11,002 bases of DNA from Acidobacteriota bacterium (GCA_023436715.1 JAEZIJ010000039.1:1-11002); one strand, 5' to 3'. Shown: positions 1-5,015, counted from the stretch's first letter. Notes: generated by a model not told the origin, from the sequence alone. Numbers and translations: made by a program.

Positions 1-12
1 ATAACGCCACTT

Positions 13-303
13 CTACCAGCCGATAACTTCTCCCTCGCGCGGCAAGATTTCGGTGCGTGCCAAGGCGAGTTCGGCATTCTTCGCGCTGCTGAGGTTCGCG
101 CCGTAGAGGTTCGCGCCGTAGAGGTCCGCGCCGCCGAGGTCCGCGCCGCCGAGGTCCGCGCCGCCGAGTTTCGCGCCGCCGAGGTCCGCGCCGCCGAGGT
201 TCGCGCCGTAGAGGTTCGCTTCCAGCACTGCTTCCAGAATGGTTTGCGCAGTTTCGGATTTGAATATCTGCGCGCGTGTCCACCTATTTAGAATTTCGAT
301 CAT
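13..303 (-). CDS. Pentapeptide-repeat protein (96 aa)
   Basis: The middle of the protein (about residues 27-75) is a run of A(N/D)LxG-type pentapeptides such as ANLYG, ANLGG and ADLGG. This is the signature of the pentapeptide-repeat family, which folds into a right-handed quadrilateral beta-helix. Family members range from gyrase-protecting DNA mimics to proteins of unknown function, and nothing here identifies the role. With only about nine to ten pentapeptides (some two and a half coils) it is very short for the family. No signal peptide or membrane segment is visible. The ATG at 303 follows a GGAG Shine-Dalgarno element about seven bases upstream. It is the last visible gene of a minus-strand operon that starts at 1916. 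The coding DNA is a near-perfect 15-bp tandem array, described separately. Confidence 0.85.
   Translation of the reverse strand: MIEILNRWTRAQIFKSETAQTILEAVLEANLYGANLGGADLGGAKLGGADLGGADLGGADLYGANLYGANLSSAKNAELALARTEILPREGEVIGW
81..215. repeat. Nine tandem 15-bp units inside the pentapeptide gene
   Basis: Nine consecutive 15-bp units of the form (T/C)CGCGCCG(C/T)(C/A)GAGGT can be read from 81 to 215. Each unit encodes one pentapeptide, and several are identical at the DNA level. The DNA identity exceeds what the protein consensus requires, which suggests recent copy-number change by slippage or unequal exchange. Confidence 0.9.
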
Positions 304-324
304 TTCGTCTCCGTGAATTCGTGA

Positions 325-393
325 TTAATTTCCGACGAGTCCCCGCAACGCGTAGCCCGCCGCGGCTCCTACAGCCAGCGCGCCAAGCACCAT
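325..393 (-). CDS. Possible 22-aa hydrophobic peptide
   Basis: A short frame starts with ATG two bases after the stop of the zinc-ribbon gene (TAG, CC, ATG) and ends with TAA at 325-327, before the pentapeptide gene. The peptide is Ala/Gly/Leu-rich (MVLGALAVGAAAGYALRG, then LVGN), like a single short membrane helix with a positive residue near its end. The spacing fits the packed operon on both sides. No good Shine-Dalgarno element is visible, so expression would depend on translational coupling with the upstream gene. It could equally be spacer DNA. Confidence 0.35.
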   Translation of the reverse strand: MVLGALAVGAAAGYALRGLVGN

Positions 394-395
394 GG

Positions 396-695
396 CTAAT
401 GCTCGTTAAAGCACCCAGGCTGCAGGCAGACGAATCCGTGTTCGCCGATGCCGGGGCCCGCGTAGCGTGCCATCTTGCAGCCGCAATCAGGGCAGGAGGG
501 CTCCATATCGTCGTCGCGATCTCCGCTCTGCGCACGCTGAATCGCTGCGCCAAGCTCTTCTGCCTCGGTGTCGGTGAAGCTCCAGGGCGGCTGGCCGTCG
601 CTGAGGTGAACCGTCAGGCTCTTGCCCTCTTGTCGCATCCTGGTGATGGAGCAGAGGTCAACTGTGCGGCTGCCGATCGTGACGAGACGGATCAC
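396..695 (-). CDS. Small zinc-ribbon protein (99 aa), unknown function
   Basis: The frame stays open well upstream, but the supported start is the GTG at 695. It overlaps the TGA of the preceding gene as GTGA, and AGGAGGAG lies about five to seven bases before it, the strongest Shine-Dalgarno in this operon. The C-terminal third carries C68-P-D-C71-G-C73 and then C90 and C95 (GFVCLQPGC), a plausible four-cysteine zinc ribbon. The N-terminal two thirds look like a small beta-rich domain with an acidic linker (GDRDDDMEP). No signal peptide or membrane segment is seen. I do not recognise the family. Zinc ribbons of this kind bind nucleic acid or proteins. Position between an unknown gene and a pentapeptide gene does not reveal the job. 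Confidence 0.7.
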   Translation of the reverse strand: MIRLVTIGSRTVDLCSITRMRQEGKSLTVHLSDGQPPWSFTDTEAEELGAAIQRAQSGDRDDDMEPSCPDCGCKMARYAGPGIGEHGFVCLQPGCFNEH

Positions 696-1366
696 GCGCT
701 CCTCCTGACGGCCCCCACGACGGCGTGTGCCATCTCTCCCACGTGCCGGAGTGTTAGGCACGCCCTCACGGCCTGGCGCGCCCGCGGCAAAGCCCCGGCA
801 GCGACCCGCAAGACCGGCCGCAGCCGGGCCAGCCGCGAAACGGCCGCCGCCCCGCCGCCAAGAATCCCGAACTCCAGCCACTCGTGGACGTCCGGGTGCA
901 GGATCGCCGCGAAGGCGAACAGCCCCACCGCCGCGTACGCCACTTCCTTGCGGCAGACAGCCCGCGCGGCCCTGCGAAACAGCGACCTCGATCGGACCTC
1001 CTCGCAGTCGTGCCAGATCGAACGTTCGAGATCCAGCGCTTCTTCTGTGTATTCAGCCAGCAGCCGCTGAGGGATGAGGCTTTCCGCCAGCCGCATGCGC
1101 CGCTCGTAGACGATTCCCTGTGCCATCAGCAGCCAGGACAGTTGGGCCTCTTGGGTGCCGGGCTGGTGCTTTGCCAGTAGGCGCGTCATGCTCTGACCGT
1201 CGAAGCCGGCGGCCAGGATCTCGCTTGCGTGCTGCCAGTGGTGAGTGATCGTGGCGCGGGTGTACGGCTTGCCGCCCACGATAACGAGTTTGTCTACAGT
1301 CGGTTGCGCGCGGTTCGTCCGAAAGATTGCAGCCTGGGGATTAGGATTCGATTGTGCGGAGGTCAT
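692..1366 (-). CDS. Unknown protein with a hydrophobic segment (224 aa)
   Basis: I do not recognise this protein. Residues 1-140 look soluble and mostly helical, with a run of charged residues around 105-140. Residues 142-156 (VAYAAVGLFAFAAIL) are hydrophobic enough for a membrane helix. A second weaker Gly/Ala segment follows at about 165-176, and then an Arg-rich basic tail. The ATG at 1366 lies eight bases after the preceding stop, and the stop itself contributes to an AGGAA Shine-Dalgarno element. The gene overlaps its downstream partner as GTGA. The opposite strand is open over much of this length, but the coupled junctions and ribosome sites favour the minus strand. It could be an uncharacterised phage or island protein. 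Confidence 0.65.
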   Translation of the reverse strand: MTSAQSNPNPQAAIFRTNRAQPTVDKLVIVGGKPYTRATITHHWQHASEILAAGFDGQSMTRLLAKHQPGTQEAQLSWLLMAQGIVYERRMRLAESLIPQRLLAEYTEEALDLERSIWHDCEEVRSRSLFRRAARAVCRKEVAYAAVGLFAFAAILHPDVHEWLEFGILGGGAAAVSRLARLRPVLRVAAGALPRARQAVRACLTLRHVGEMAHAVVGAVRRSA

Positions 1367-1374
1367 TTGGATTC

Positions 1375-1587
1375 CTAACTGGCTTTACGGGCCTGGATAT
1401 CCTGCTCGAGGCGCATGACCTTGCGCTCGGCTTCCAGCGCAGCGGAAACGCGCTGGGACACGGCCTTGCCGCGCTTCACCGCCGAGACGAGAGACTCGCT
1501 CTTGCCGAGTTTCCGGGCAACGCGGCGCACAAGGCCGTGCTCGGAAAACTCAGGTTCGGGTTGCTTTTTGCTCTGTTGATGTGTCAT
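1375..1587 (-). CDS. Small helix-turn-helix DNA-binding protein (70 aa)
   Basis: Residues 18-52 read as a helix-turn-helix: LVRRVARKLGKSESLVSAVK followed by RGKAVSQRVSAALEAE. The conserved pattern of hydrophobic positions and the S-x-S-x-V recognition helix resemble small XRE-like or Ner-like phage regulators. A charged helix follows (ERKVMRLEQDIQARKAS), perhaps for dimerisation. The N-terminus is Gln/Lys-rich and probably disordered. Its ATG overlaps the stop of the preceding membrane-protein gene as ATGA, and the next gene begins eight bases downstream, so it belongs to the operon. It could control the operon or the divergent promoter at about 1917-1962. The exact family is uncertain. Confidence 0.65.
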   Translation of the reverse strand: MTHQQSKKQPEPEFSEHGLVRRVARKLGKSESLVSAVKRGKAVSQRVSAALEAERKVMRLEQDIQARKAS

Positions 1588-1916
1588 AAAGTTGCAGTTG
1601 CAATTTCGAATTGGAACCGTTCAATGGCACTCGTAACTGAAAACGTTTGTTCGTGGGCGGGCTTCTGCCCGGATATCCGGTGGCGGGGAGGGCAAGCAAA
1701 CTGAATGATGCATTGTCCAAGAAGAAACCCAAGCAGCACGGATATGGGCGTAATCGACTGCGAACGTAGCTGCTTAAGGAGCCACGGCCAGAATGGAGGT
1801 ACGGCCTCGGTGGCCGGACTCTGGTTTTTGAGAGCGGACCGCCGGTATTTGACTTCCAGCTCAGCGAGCCGGACCTGAGTCTCTGGGTCGTCGTGTGTTA
1901 TATGTTGCAGTTGCAT
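1584..1916 (-). CDS. Single-helix membrane protein (110 aa), unknown function
   Basis: Residues 55-74 (ITPISVLLGFLLGQCIIQFA) form one clear membrane helix. The N-terminal part (residues 9-33) is charged and helical; the C-terminal part is polar. There is no cleavable signal peptide, so the protein is probably a bitopic inner-membrane protein. It is the first gene of the minus-strand operon, divergent from the regulator gene at 1963, and its stop overlaps the next start as ATGA. The ATG at 1916 lies inside a cluster of GTTGCA repeats and has no recognisable Shine-Dalgarno sequence, so the start is the weakest part of the call. The family is not recognised. Confidence 0.55.
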   Translation of the reverse strand: MQLQHITHDDPETQVRLAELEVKYRRSALKNQSPATEAVPPFWPWLLKQLRSQSITPISVLLGFLLGQCIIQFACPPRHRISGQKPAHEQTFSVTSAIERFQFEIATATL

Positions 1917-1922
1917 GTTGCA
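1904..1922. repeat. Three GTTGCA repeats at the divergent promoter
   Basis: GTTGCA occurs at 1904-1909, 1910-1915 and 1917-1922. The double form GTTGCAGTTGCA also occurs at 1591-1602, just upstream of the start of the next gene in the same operon. In both places it sits 5' of, or across, a minus-strand ATG, followed by a similar ACACA-containing stretch. This may be a regulator-binding direct repeat or the trace of a local duplication. Confidence 0.5.
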
Positions 1923-1949
1923 GCTAGAAGTGTGCTACCAGTAGCTGCA
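1919..1949. promoter_or_regulatory. Inverted repeat, candidate operator of a divergent promoter
   Basis: TGCAGCTA (1919-1926) and TAGCTGCA (1942-1949) form a perfect 8+8 inverted repeat with a 15-base spacer. A smaller inverted repeat, GCTAC-CA-GTAGC, lies at 1934-1945. Both sit in the short gap between divergent genes, which is where a repressor would bind to control both directions. No convincing -10/-35 pair was identified here. Confidence 0.5.
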
Positions 1950-1962
1950 TCGGCCGGTGTAT

Positions 1963-2346
1963 ATGACTGAAAGCGCAGAAAAAAGAGTTTCGGTTAAGAT
2001 CTATTTACGAACCCGTGACGAGCTGGAAGATCAAAAGATCTCGATTAAGCGCAAGACTGGCAAAGAACCCGACTACGCCGAGCTGATAGCAAAATGGATC
2101 GAAACTGGGAAAGCTGCGCTTATAGGGAAGCCGCCTGCGAGTGCACCGGAAAAGGCCGCTGTCACATCGCCATGGGGCGCTGTGACGCCCGAGGAAACGG
2201 AACTGATGGAGGCGCTTCTGATGCTTCTCCGCGACGAAAAGGACCCTTCCCGAAGCACCATCAAGGGTGTGATCCGATCAGCGTTGTCGATCCAACTCGA
2301 CCGGATCAAAGCGGCCCGCGCGCGCAAGGCGCCTAAGGCCAGTTGA
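1963..2346 (+). CDS. Probable ribbon-helix-helix DNA-binding protein (127 aa)
   Basis: The N-terminus looks like a ribbon-helix-helix domain. It has a short strand (RVSVKIYL, residues 8-15), a helix beginning at R16, a turn near KTGKEP, and a second helix (DYAELIAKWIETG, residues 37-49). Such domains occur in CopG/Arc-type repressors and in antitoxins. A Pro/Ala linker follows, then a helical C-terminal half (TPEETELMEALLMLLRDE onward) that ends in a very basic tail (AARARKAPKAS). A GTG two codons earlier (1957) is an alternative start; neither has a clear Shine-Dalgarno sequence. The gene is divergent from the minus-strand operon and flanks the inverted repeat at 1919-1949, as expected for an autoregulated repressor. 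Assignment is by residue pattern only. Confidence 0.6.
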   Translation: MTESAEKRVSVKIYLRTRDELEDQKISIKRKTGKEPDYAELIAKWIETGKAALIGKPPASAPEKAAVTSPWGAVTPEETELMEALLMLLRDEKDPSRSTIKGVIRSALSIQLDRIKAARARKAPKAS

Positions 2347-2367
2347 CAGGGCCGAGCGGAGCGCGGA

Positions 2368-2397
2368 TTGACTTTCGCCTTATGTTCGCCATATGAT
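2368..2397 (+). promoter_or_regulatory. Sigma70-type promoter
   Basis: TTGACT (2368-2373) and TATGAT (2392-2397) each match the sigma70 consensus at five of six positions and are separated by 18 bases. The predicted transcript would start near 2404, three bases before the first ATG (2407) of the following gene. It is one of the two best consensus promoters in the window. Confidence 0.6.
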
Positions 2398-2419
2398 CGA
2401 CATTTTATGACCGATCATA
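2392..2419. promoter_or_regulatory. Palindromic operator overlapping -10 and transcript start
   Basis: TATGATCG (2392-2399) and CGATCATA (2412-2419) are a perfect 8+8 inverted repeat with a 12-base spacer. The left arm contains the -10 box and the right arm lies just after the predicted transcription start, so a bound dimer would block the promoter. The ribbon-helix-helix protein encoded just upstream is a candidate binder. Confidence 0.5.
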
Positions 2420-2628
2420 ACCGCTTGAATGACAACGTTTTAATGATGGCTAAGCGCAAGCAACCGGACATAGTCACCCAGGCGGAGCTGAACCGGCTGT
2501 GTGCGATGGGATACGCGGTCCATTATGAGCGAGTCCGGATCCGGGAGCGCTTGGAGGCTGGTGCGAGAATCGAGTCCGGGCCGCTGACGTTCAGCGAGGA
2601 GAATCGCGCAGTGCAGCGGACTGCGTAG
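2407..2628 (+). CDS. Small hypothetical protein (73 aa)
   Basis: The frame is open from a TTG at 2368, but that codon is the -35 box of the promoter, so translation must start later. Candidates are ATG 2407, which would be almost leaderless, and the ATG pair at 2443/2446 (MMAKRKQPDIVTQAELN). The second pair gives a compact basic 60-61 aa protein with no visible strong ribosome site. The segment after MAKRK resembles small phage or island proteins in which a short helix (TQAELNRLCAMGY) is followed by a charged helix (ERVRIRERLEAG). There is no membrane segment, signal or cysteine pair. I do not recognise it. Its strong promoter and operator suggest that it matters in the region's regulation. 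Confidence 0.5.
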   Translation: MTDHNRLNDNVLMMAKRKQPDIVTQAELNRLCAMGYAVHYERVRIRERLEAGARIESGPLTFSEENRAVQRTA

Positions 2629-2662
2629 TGGAGTCTGGGCTGGGTAGTCCACACAGCTTCCG

Positions 2663-2680
2663 GGTATTAGAACATATACC
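2663..2680. promoter_or_regulatory. Short inverted repeat in the 2629-2786 intergenic gap
   Basis: GGTAT (2663-2667) and ATACC (2676-2680) form a 5+5 inverted repeat with an 8-base spacer, about 105 bases upstream of the membrane OB-fold gene. It could be an operator, but arms this short arise easily by chance. The rest of the gap shows no clear promoter or gene. Confidence 0.2.
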
Positions 2681-2786
2681 AGATGATTTGTTTGATTGTC
2701 TCCGGGTACAAGGGACTTTTGGAGCGGGGGACGATAAGGCATTTTTGTGGGAGTGAAATTTTTTCTGGAATGGAGAGTTAGACTTC

Positions 2787-3398
2787 ATGGCTGACGCATT
2801 GTTCGGGCTATCGGCGGTGCCGTGCTTCCTGCTAGCAGCCATCGGATTTCTTAAACCGTCAATTGTCCTTCCATCGCGGCTCAAGCCATCCCGGCTCAAG
2901 GCTGGGGCCATCTACTTCGCGCTCGGGCTTGTTCTCATAGGAGTCTCGGCGAGCGAAGAGCAGCGCAAGATGAGAGACCCGGCGTACATCGCAAAACAAA
3001 AAGCGGACGCTGCGACGGCACAGAAGGATGCTGAGCGCCAAGATGCTGAGCGCCAAGCCGCGTACATATCGATTTCCGCCAGTGGACTATACAATGGGTT
3101 TCAACAGAACGCTTTGGCGATGAAGAAGCGTTATGGACAAAAACTGCTTTTGATCGGCTGTAGGGTCGATTCTGTAGGCGAGGAGATCACTGGAAAGCCG
3201 TACGTAGCCTGCCGCACCGAAAACGAGTTTATGCCAGTTCACCTCGTGTTCGGTAACGACCAGAACGATGCGTTAGCTGAATTGCGATCGGGCCAGTGGG
3301 CGCGGGCAGAGTGCTCTGGTGCCGACATGATCGCGGGTTTTGTGACCGCGGAGTGCACCGGACTTCGAGAGGCGCCAAAAGCGCCGGCCTCGAATTGA
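2787..3398 (+). CDS. Membrane-anchored OB-fold (tRNA_anti-like) protein (203 aa)
   Basis: Two membrane helices are visible at residues 4-22 (ALFGLSAVPCFLLAAIGFL) and about 39-54 (GAIYFALGLVLIGVSA). A charged, probably coiled-coil segment follows (residues about 60-93, with DAERQ twice). Residues 94-198 then match the tRNA_anti-like OB-fold pattern: SASGLYNGFQQNALAMKKRY, GQKLLLIGCRV, then a run ending in GQWARAECSG and VTAECTGL. Proteins of this family typically place the OB-fold after an N-terminal membrane anchor or signal; the ligand is generally unknown. GGAGAG lies about ten bases before the ATG. Two in-frame 15-bp duplications lie in the gene. It is followed closely by small ORFs on the same strand. 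Confidence 0.75.
   Translation: MADALFGLSAVPCFLLAAIGFLKPSIVLPSRLKPSRLKAGAIYFALGLVLIGVSASEEQRKMRDPAYIAKQKADAATAQKDAERQDAERQAAYISISASGLYNGFQQNALAMKKRYGQKLLLIGCRVDSVGEEITGKPYVACRTENEFMPVHLVFGNDQNDALAELRSGQWARAECSGADMIAGFVTAECTGLREAPKAPASN
2871..2900. repeat. Imperfect 15-bp tandem duplication (PSRLK x2)
   Basis: CCATCGCGGCTCAAG (2871-2885) is followed immediately by CCATCCCGGCTCAAG (2886-2900), differing at one base. It duplicates the peptide PSRLK in the loop between the two membrane helices. Confidence 0.85.
3027..3056. repeat. Perfect 15-bp tandem duplication (DAERQ x2)
   Basis: GATGCTGAGCGCCAA occurs at 3027-3041 and again at 3042-3056 without change. It duplicates DAERQ in the coiled-coil segment of the same gene. 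Perfect identity suggests a recent event. Confidence 0.9.
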
Positions 3399-3499
3399 AC
3401 GAGCCGGAGTGGCTGCGCATGGTCCGTCCGGGGCCGTGGTGGCGCGAATCGTCTCCTCGCGGTTCAGAGACCAGCGAAGACATCAAGGAGCTACGATGA
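3395..3499 (+). CDS. Possible 34-aa peptide between coupled stops
   Basis: A TTG at 3395 overlaps the stop of the OB-fold gene (TTGA). The frame runs to a TGA at 3497-3499, which overlaps the ATG of the next small ORF (ATGA). The peptide is hydrophilic with several tryptophans (PEWLRMVRPGPWWRESS). An internal ATG at 3419 is an alternative start. No clear Shine-Dalgarno element precedes the TTG. The neat overlaps at both ends are the only argument for coding. Confidence 0.25.
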   Translation: MNEPEWLRMVRPGPWWRESSPRGSETSEDIKELR

Positions 3500-3570
3500 G
3501 CAGCATCTCTCACAATCCCGATCCCGAAATCCCGCGAGGCGTGAAAGCACGCAGCCAAGTTGAGAACTGA
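3496..3570 (+). CDS. Possible 24-aa peptide with a strong ribosome site
   Basis: ATG at 3496 is preceded by AAGGAG five bases upstream, a good Shine-Dalgarno sequence. The frame ends with TGA at 3568-3570, six bases before the zinc-ribbon gene at 3577. The peptide (MSSISHNPDPEIPRGVKARS, then QVEN) is polar and has no domain I know. It may be a real micro-gene, or a leader whose translation feeds ribosomes to the next gene, which has only a weak site of its own. Confidence 0.45.
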   Translation: MSSISHNPDPEIPRGVKARSQVEN

Positions 3571-3576
3571 GATCTC

Positions 3577-3957
3577 ATGCCTGAATGTCCACAATGCTCT
3601 CTGATAAACCCGCCTGGCGCCGAAGTGTGCGACTGCGGATATCGCTTTTCTGGCCGGCCAACTTCCATCGCTCGGACCAGCGCTGGTCCTAGCGCTGAGG
3701 TTAAGACGTTCAGCTACGCGAAATACAACAAGCAGTTTATGCTCGAAGGCGTGTGGTCTCCCAAGGCCATGGATGACCACGTGGCGGAGATGTTGCGGGA
3801 GGGCTGGCAACTGCTGAATTCCTCCGGAGATTCCGGTCACGTTAATGTCGGCAGGACGGTCATCGCTGCGGCTGCTACCGGAGGTCTCTCCCTGCTCCTT
3901 GGGGCCAGTCGCAGCAGGGAACGTATCACCTTGACCTTCACGCGAATCCGTGGCTGA
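3577..3957 (+). CDS. Zinc-ribbon protein with a Gly/Ala hydrophobic segment (126 aa)
   Basis: The N-terminus has C4-P-Q-C7 and C18-D-C20-G (ECPQCSLINPPGAEVCDCGY), a compact zinc ribbon similar to those starting many small bacterial proteins of the form CPxC-x10-CxCG. A Ser/Ala/Pro linker follows (residues about 25-40), then a domain of unknown type with MLREGWQLLNSSGDSGHVNV at residues 72-91. A hydrophobic Ala/Gly-rich stretch (about residues 93-109, TVIAAAATGGLSLLLGA) may be one membrane helix. A basic, beta-like C-terminus (RERITLTFTRIRG) closes the protein. The whole family is not recognised. It lies six bases after a 24-codon ORF, and the 34-bp repeat starts 14 bases after its stop. Confidence 0.65.
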   Translation: MPECPQCSLINPPGAEVCDCGYRFSGRPTSIARTSAGPSAEVKTFSYAKYNKQFMLEGVWSPKAMDDHVAEMLREGWQLLNSSGDSGHVNVGRTVIAAAATGGLSLLLGASRSRERITLTFTRIRG

Positions 3958-3970
3958 GTAGCTCCGCTCC

Positions 3971-4004
3971 TGCCAGCTCCTGGGCGTGTACCCGCCCCGG
4001 TGAA
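3971..4004. repeat. 34-bp dispersed repeat, copy 1 (upstream of hicAB)
   Basis: This copy reads TGCCAGCTCCTGGGC, then G, then TGTACCCGCCCC, then G, then GTGAA. Copy 2 at 5498-5531 differs at only two positions. It contains CCAG-CTC-CTGG and GGGCG-TGTACC-CGCCC inverted repeats, so it can fold into small hairpins. It lies 14 bases after the stop of the preceding gene and 26 bases before hicA. Confidence 0.85.
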
Positions 4005-4030
4005 ACGAGCAAGGTGGTTAAGGCAACCTC

Positions 4031-4216
4031 GTGAAAGTACGCGATGCAATCAAATTGGTAGAGTCTGACGGATGGCGTATGGTGAACCAGGAAGGCAGCC
4101 ACCGCCAGTACAAGCACCACGCGAAAAAGGGCCGGGTCACCATAGCCGGCCATCCCTCAATGGATCTGGACCCGAAAACGCAAAGTAGTATCCTGAAGCA
4201 AGCGGGGTTGAAATGA
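4031..4216 (+). CDS. hicA: HicA toxin, mRNA interferase (61 aa)
   Basis: This is a canonical short HicA toxin, which adopts a dsRNA-binding-like fold and cleaves mRNA and tmRNA when its antitoxin is absent. Matches to the family are the N-terminal VRDAIKLVESDGWRMV, the motif GSHRQYKH with the catalytic histidine at residue 24, and the C-terminal half of VTIAGHPSMDLDPKT and SILKQAGL. Length is normal for the family. The start is GTG at 4031, with AAGG about ten bases upstream. Its stop overlaps the hicB start as ATGA, so toxin and antitoxin are translationally coupled. No clear promoter is visible between the 34-bp repeat and the start. All key residues are present, so it looks intact. Confidence 0.93.
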   Translation: MKVRDAIKLVESDGWRMVNQEGSHRQYKHHAKKGRVTIAGHPSMDLDPKTQSSILKQAGLK

Positions 4217-4422
4217 AATACGCGGTGCTATTCGAGAAGACCCAGACCGGCTACAGCGCGCATGTGCCGGACCTGCCGGGCTGCGTCGCGGCCGCCGCCA
4301 CACTTGAGGAGACCGCCGATCTCATGCGCCAGGCGATCCGAATGCATCTTGCCGGAATGCGCGAAGACGGCGAACCGATTCCCGAACCAAAGACCATCGC
4401 CGAATACATCGTCGCCGCATAG
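4213..4422 (+). CDS. hicB: HicB antitoxin (69 aa)
   Basis: This is the partner of the upstream HicA. It shows the HicB partial RNase H-like fold signature: YAVLFEKTQTGYSAHVPDLP followed by GCVAAAATLEETADLMRQAI, where YSAHVPDLPGC is the family hallmark. A short C-terminal tail (PIPEPKTIAEYIVAA) follows. Unlike the second HicB in the window (7394-7828), this protein has no C-terminal HTH or RHH domain, so any operon autoregulation is less obvious. The ATG overlaps the hicA stop by four bases. The 3' part overlaps, on the opposite strand, the end of a phage-type gene running in from the right. Confidence 0.93.
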   Translation: MKYAVLFEKTQTGYSAHVPDLPGCVAAAATLEETADLMRQAIRMHLAGMREDGEPIPEPKTIAEYIVAA

Positions 4423-4729
4423 CCGCTCCAGCGATCCGCTTCCGCTTTGACCCAGCGCGAGAAGAAGAAGTAGCCGGCGCGTGCAACTCACGCATCCACA
4501 AAATCGCCTGCGCCGGAATAGTCATGTCCCCGCAGCCCTGTTCCGGCGCCGCGCCGTTCTGGCCGCCTTCGATGAGGTGCGGTATCACAACCTTGCAGTC
4601 TTTCCCGTCGTGCGCAAGCCAACCAACCGATCGGCAAATGAGCGGCTTTGGGGCCGGAAGCTCATCAAGCGGAGTCCATGAGTTCGGGTTCCTGTGGGAG
4701 TCCGCCCACTCGATCAGTACGAGACGCAT
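4322..4729 (-). CDS. Phage-type small conserved protein (135 aa, extended C-terminus)
   Basis: Residues 1-83 match a pattern I know from small uncharacterised phage and prophage proteins: LVLIEWADSH, then W-x-P-L-D-E, C-R-S-V-G-W-L, HLIEGGQ and GDMTIPAQAIL. The ATG at 4729 follows a GGAG element about seven bases upstream. Such proteins usually end soon after the GDMTIP segment. Here the frame continues another 50 residues of Arg/Ser-rich, unlikely sequence (SSSRAGSKRKR onward) and runs antisense into the last 101 bases of hicB. This suggests that the original stop was lost when hicAB was placed next to it. Function is unknown. It shares strand with the prophage tail genes to the right. Confidence 0.65.
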   Translation of the reverse strand: MRLVLIEWADSHRNPNSWTPLDELPAPKPLICRSVGWLAHDGKDCKVVIPHLIEGGQNGAAPEQGCGDMTIPAQAILWMRELHAPATSSSRAGSKRKRIAGAAMRRRCIRRWSLVRESVRRLRAFRQDAFGSPGA

Positions 4730-5015
4730 CCCACTCCAACTCTACAACGGAGTGTCAAGCCCCACTCCGATGAGCACTTGCGAGTTGCATATTCATGTTA
4801 TAGTTGCAACTGGGAACGCATGGTACGGAAACTCATCTGCGCGGGCAATCGCGCCCTTCGTCTATGGGTGGGCGCCGGAAGCGTTCTCTGCCTGTTTCCG
4901 CCGTCGAAATTCGAACCTCGCACACAAGTCCAAAGAGTAGGCGTTTCCGAAGCGTTGGCAAAAGACTGGGCCAAAATCGGAGCGGACTTCCGCGTCTCGA
5001 TGACTTGGGCCAGCC
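4730..5015. other. 286-bp gap without a convincing gene
   Basis: No frame here has a good ribosome site or recognisable protein. It holds AGTTGCA (4783-4789) and the palindrome AGTTGCAACT (4802-4811) flanking an AT-richer stretch that includes TATAGT (4799-4804). It may contain a promoter for the minus gene at 4729 or the plus gene at 5016, but I could not find a well-spaced pair. Confidence 0.5.

Noticed and set aside
276..1070. Long plus-strand open frame (264 codons) antisense to the minus-strand operon
   Set aside because: Its protein is Arg/Ala/Pro-rich low-complexity sequence of the kind GC-rich antisense frames give, it lacks a ribosome site, and the minus-strand genes have coupled starts and good ribosome sites.
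2368..2406. TTG at 2368 as the start of the small plus-strand gene
   Set aside because: The codon is part of the -35 box, so it would lie upstream of the transcript.
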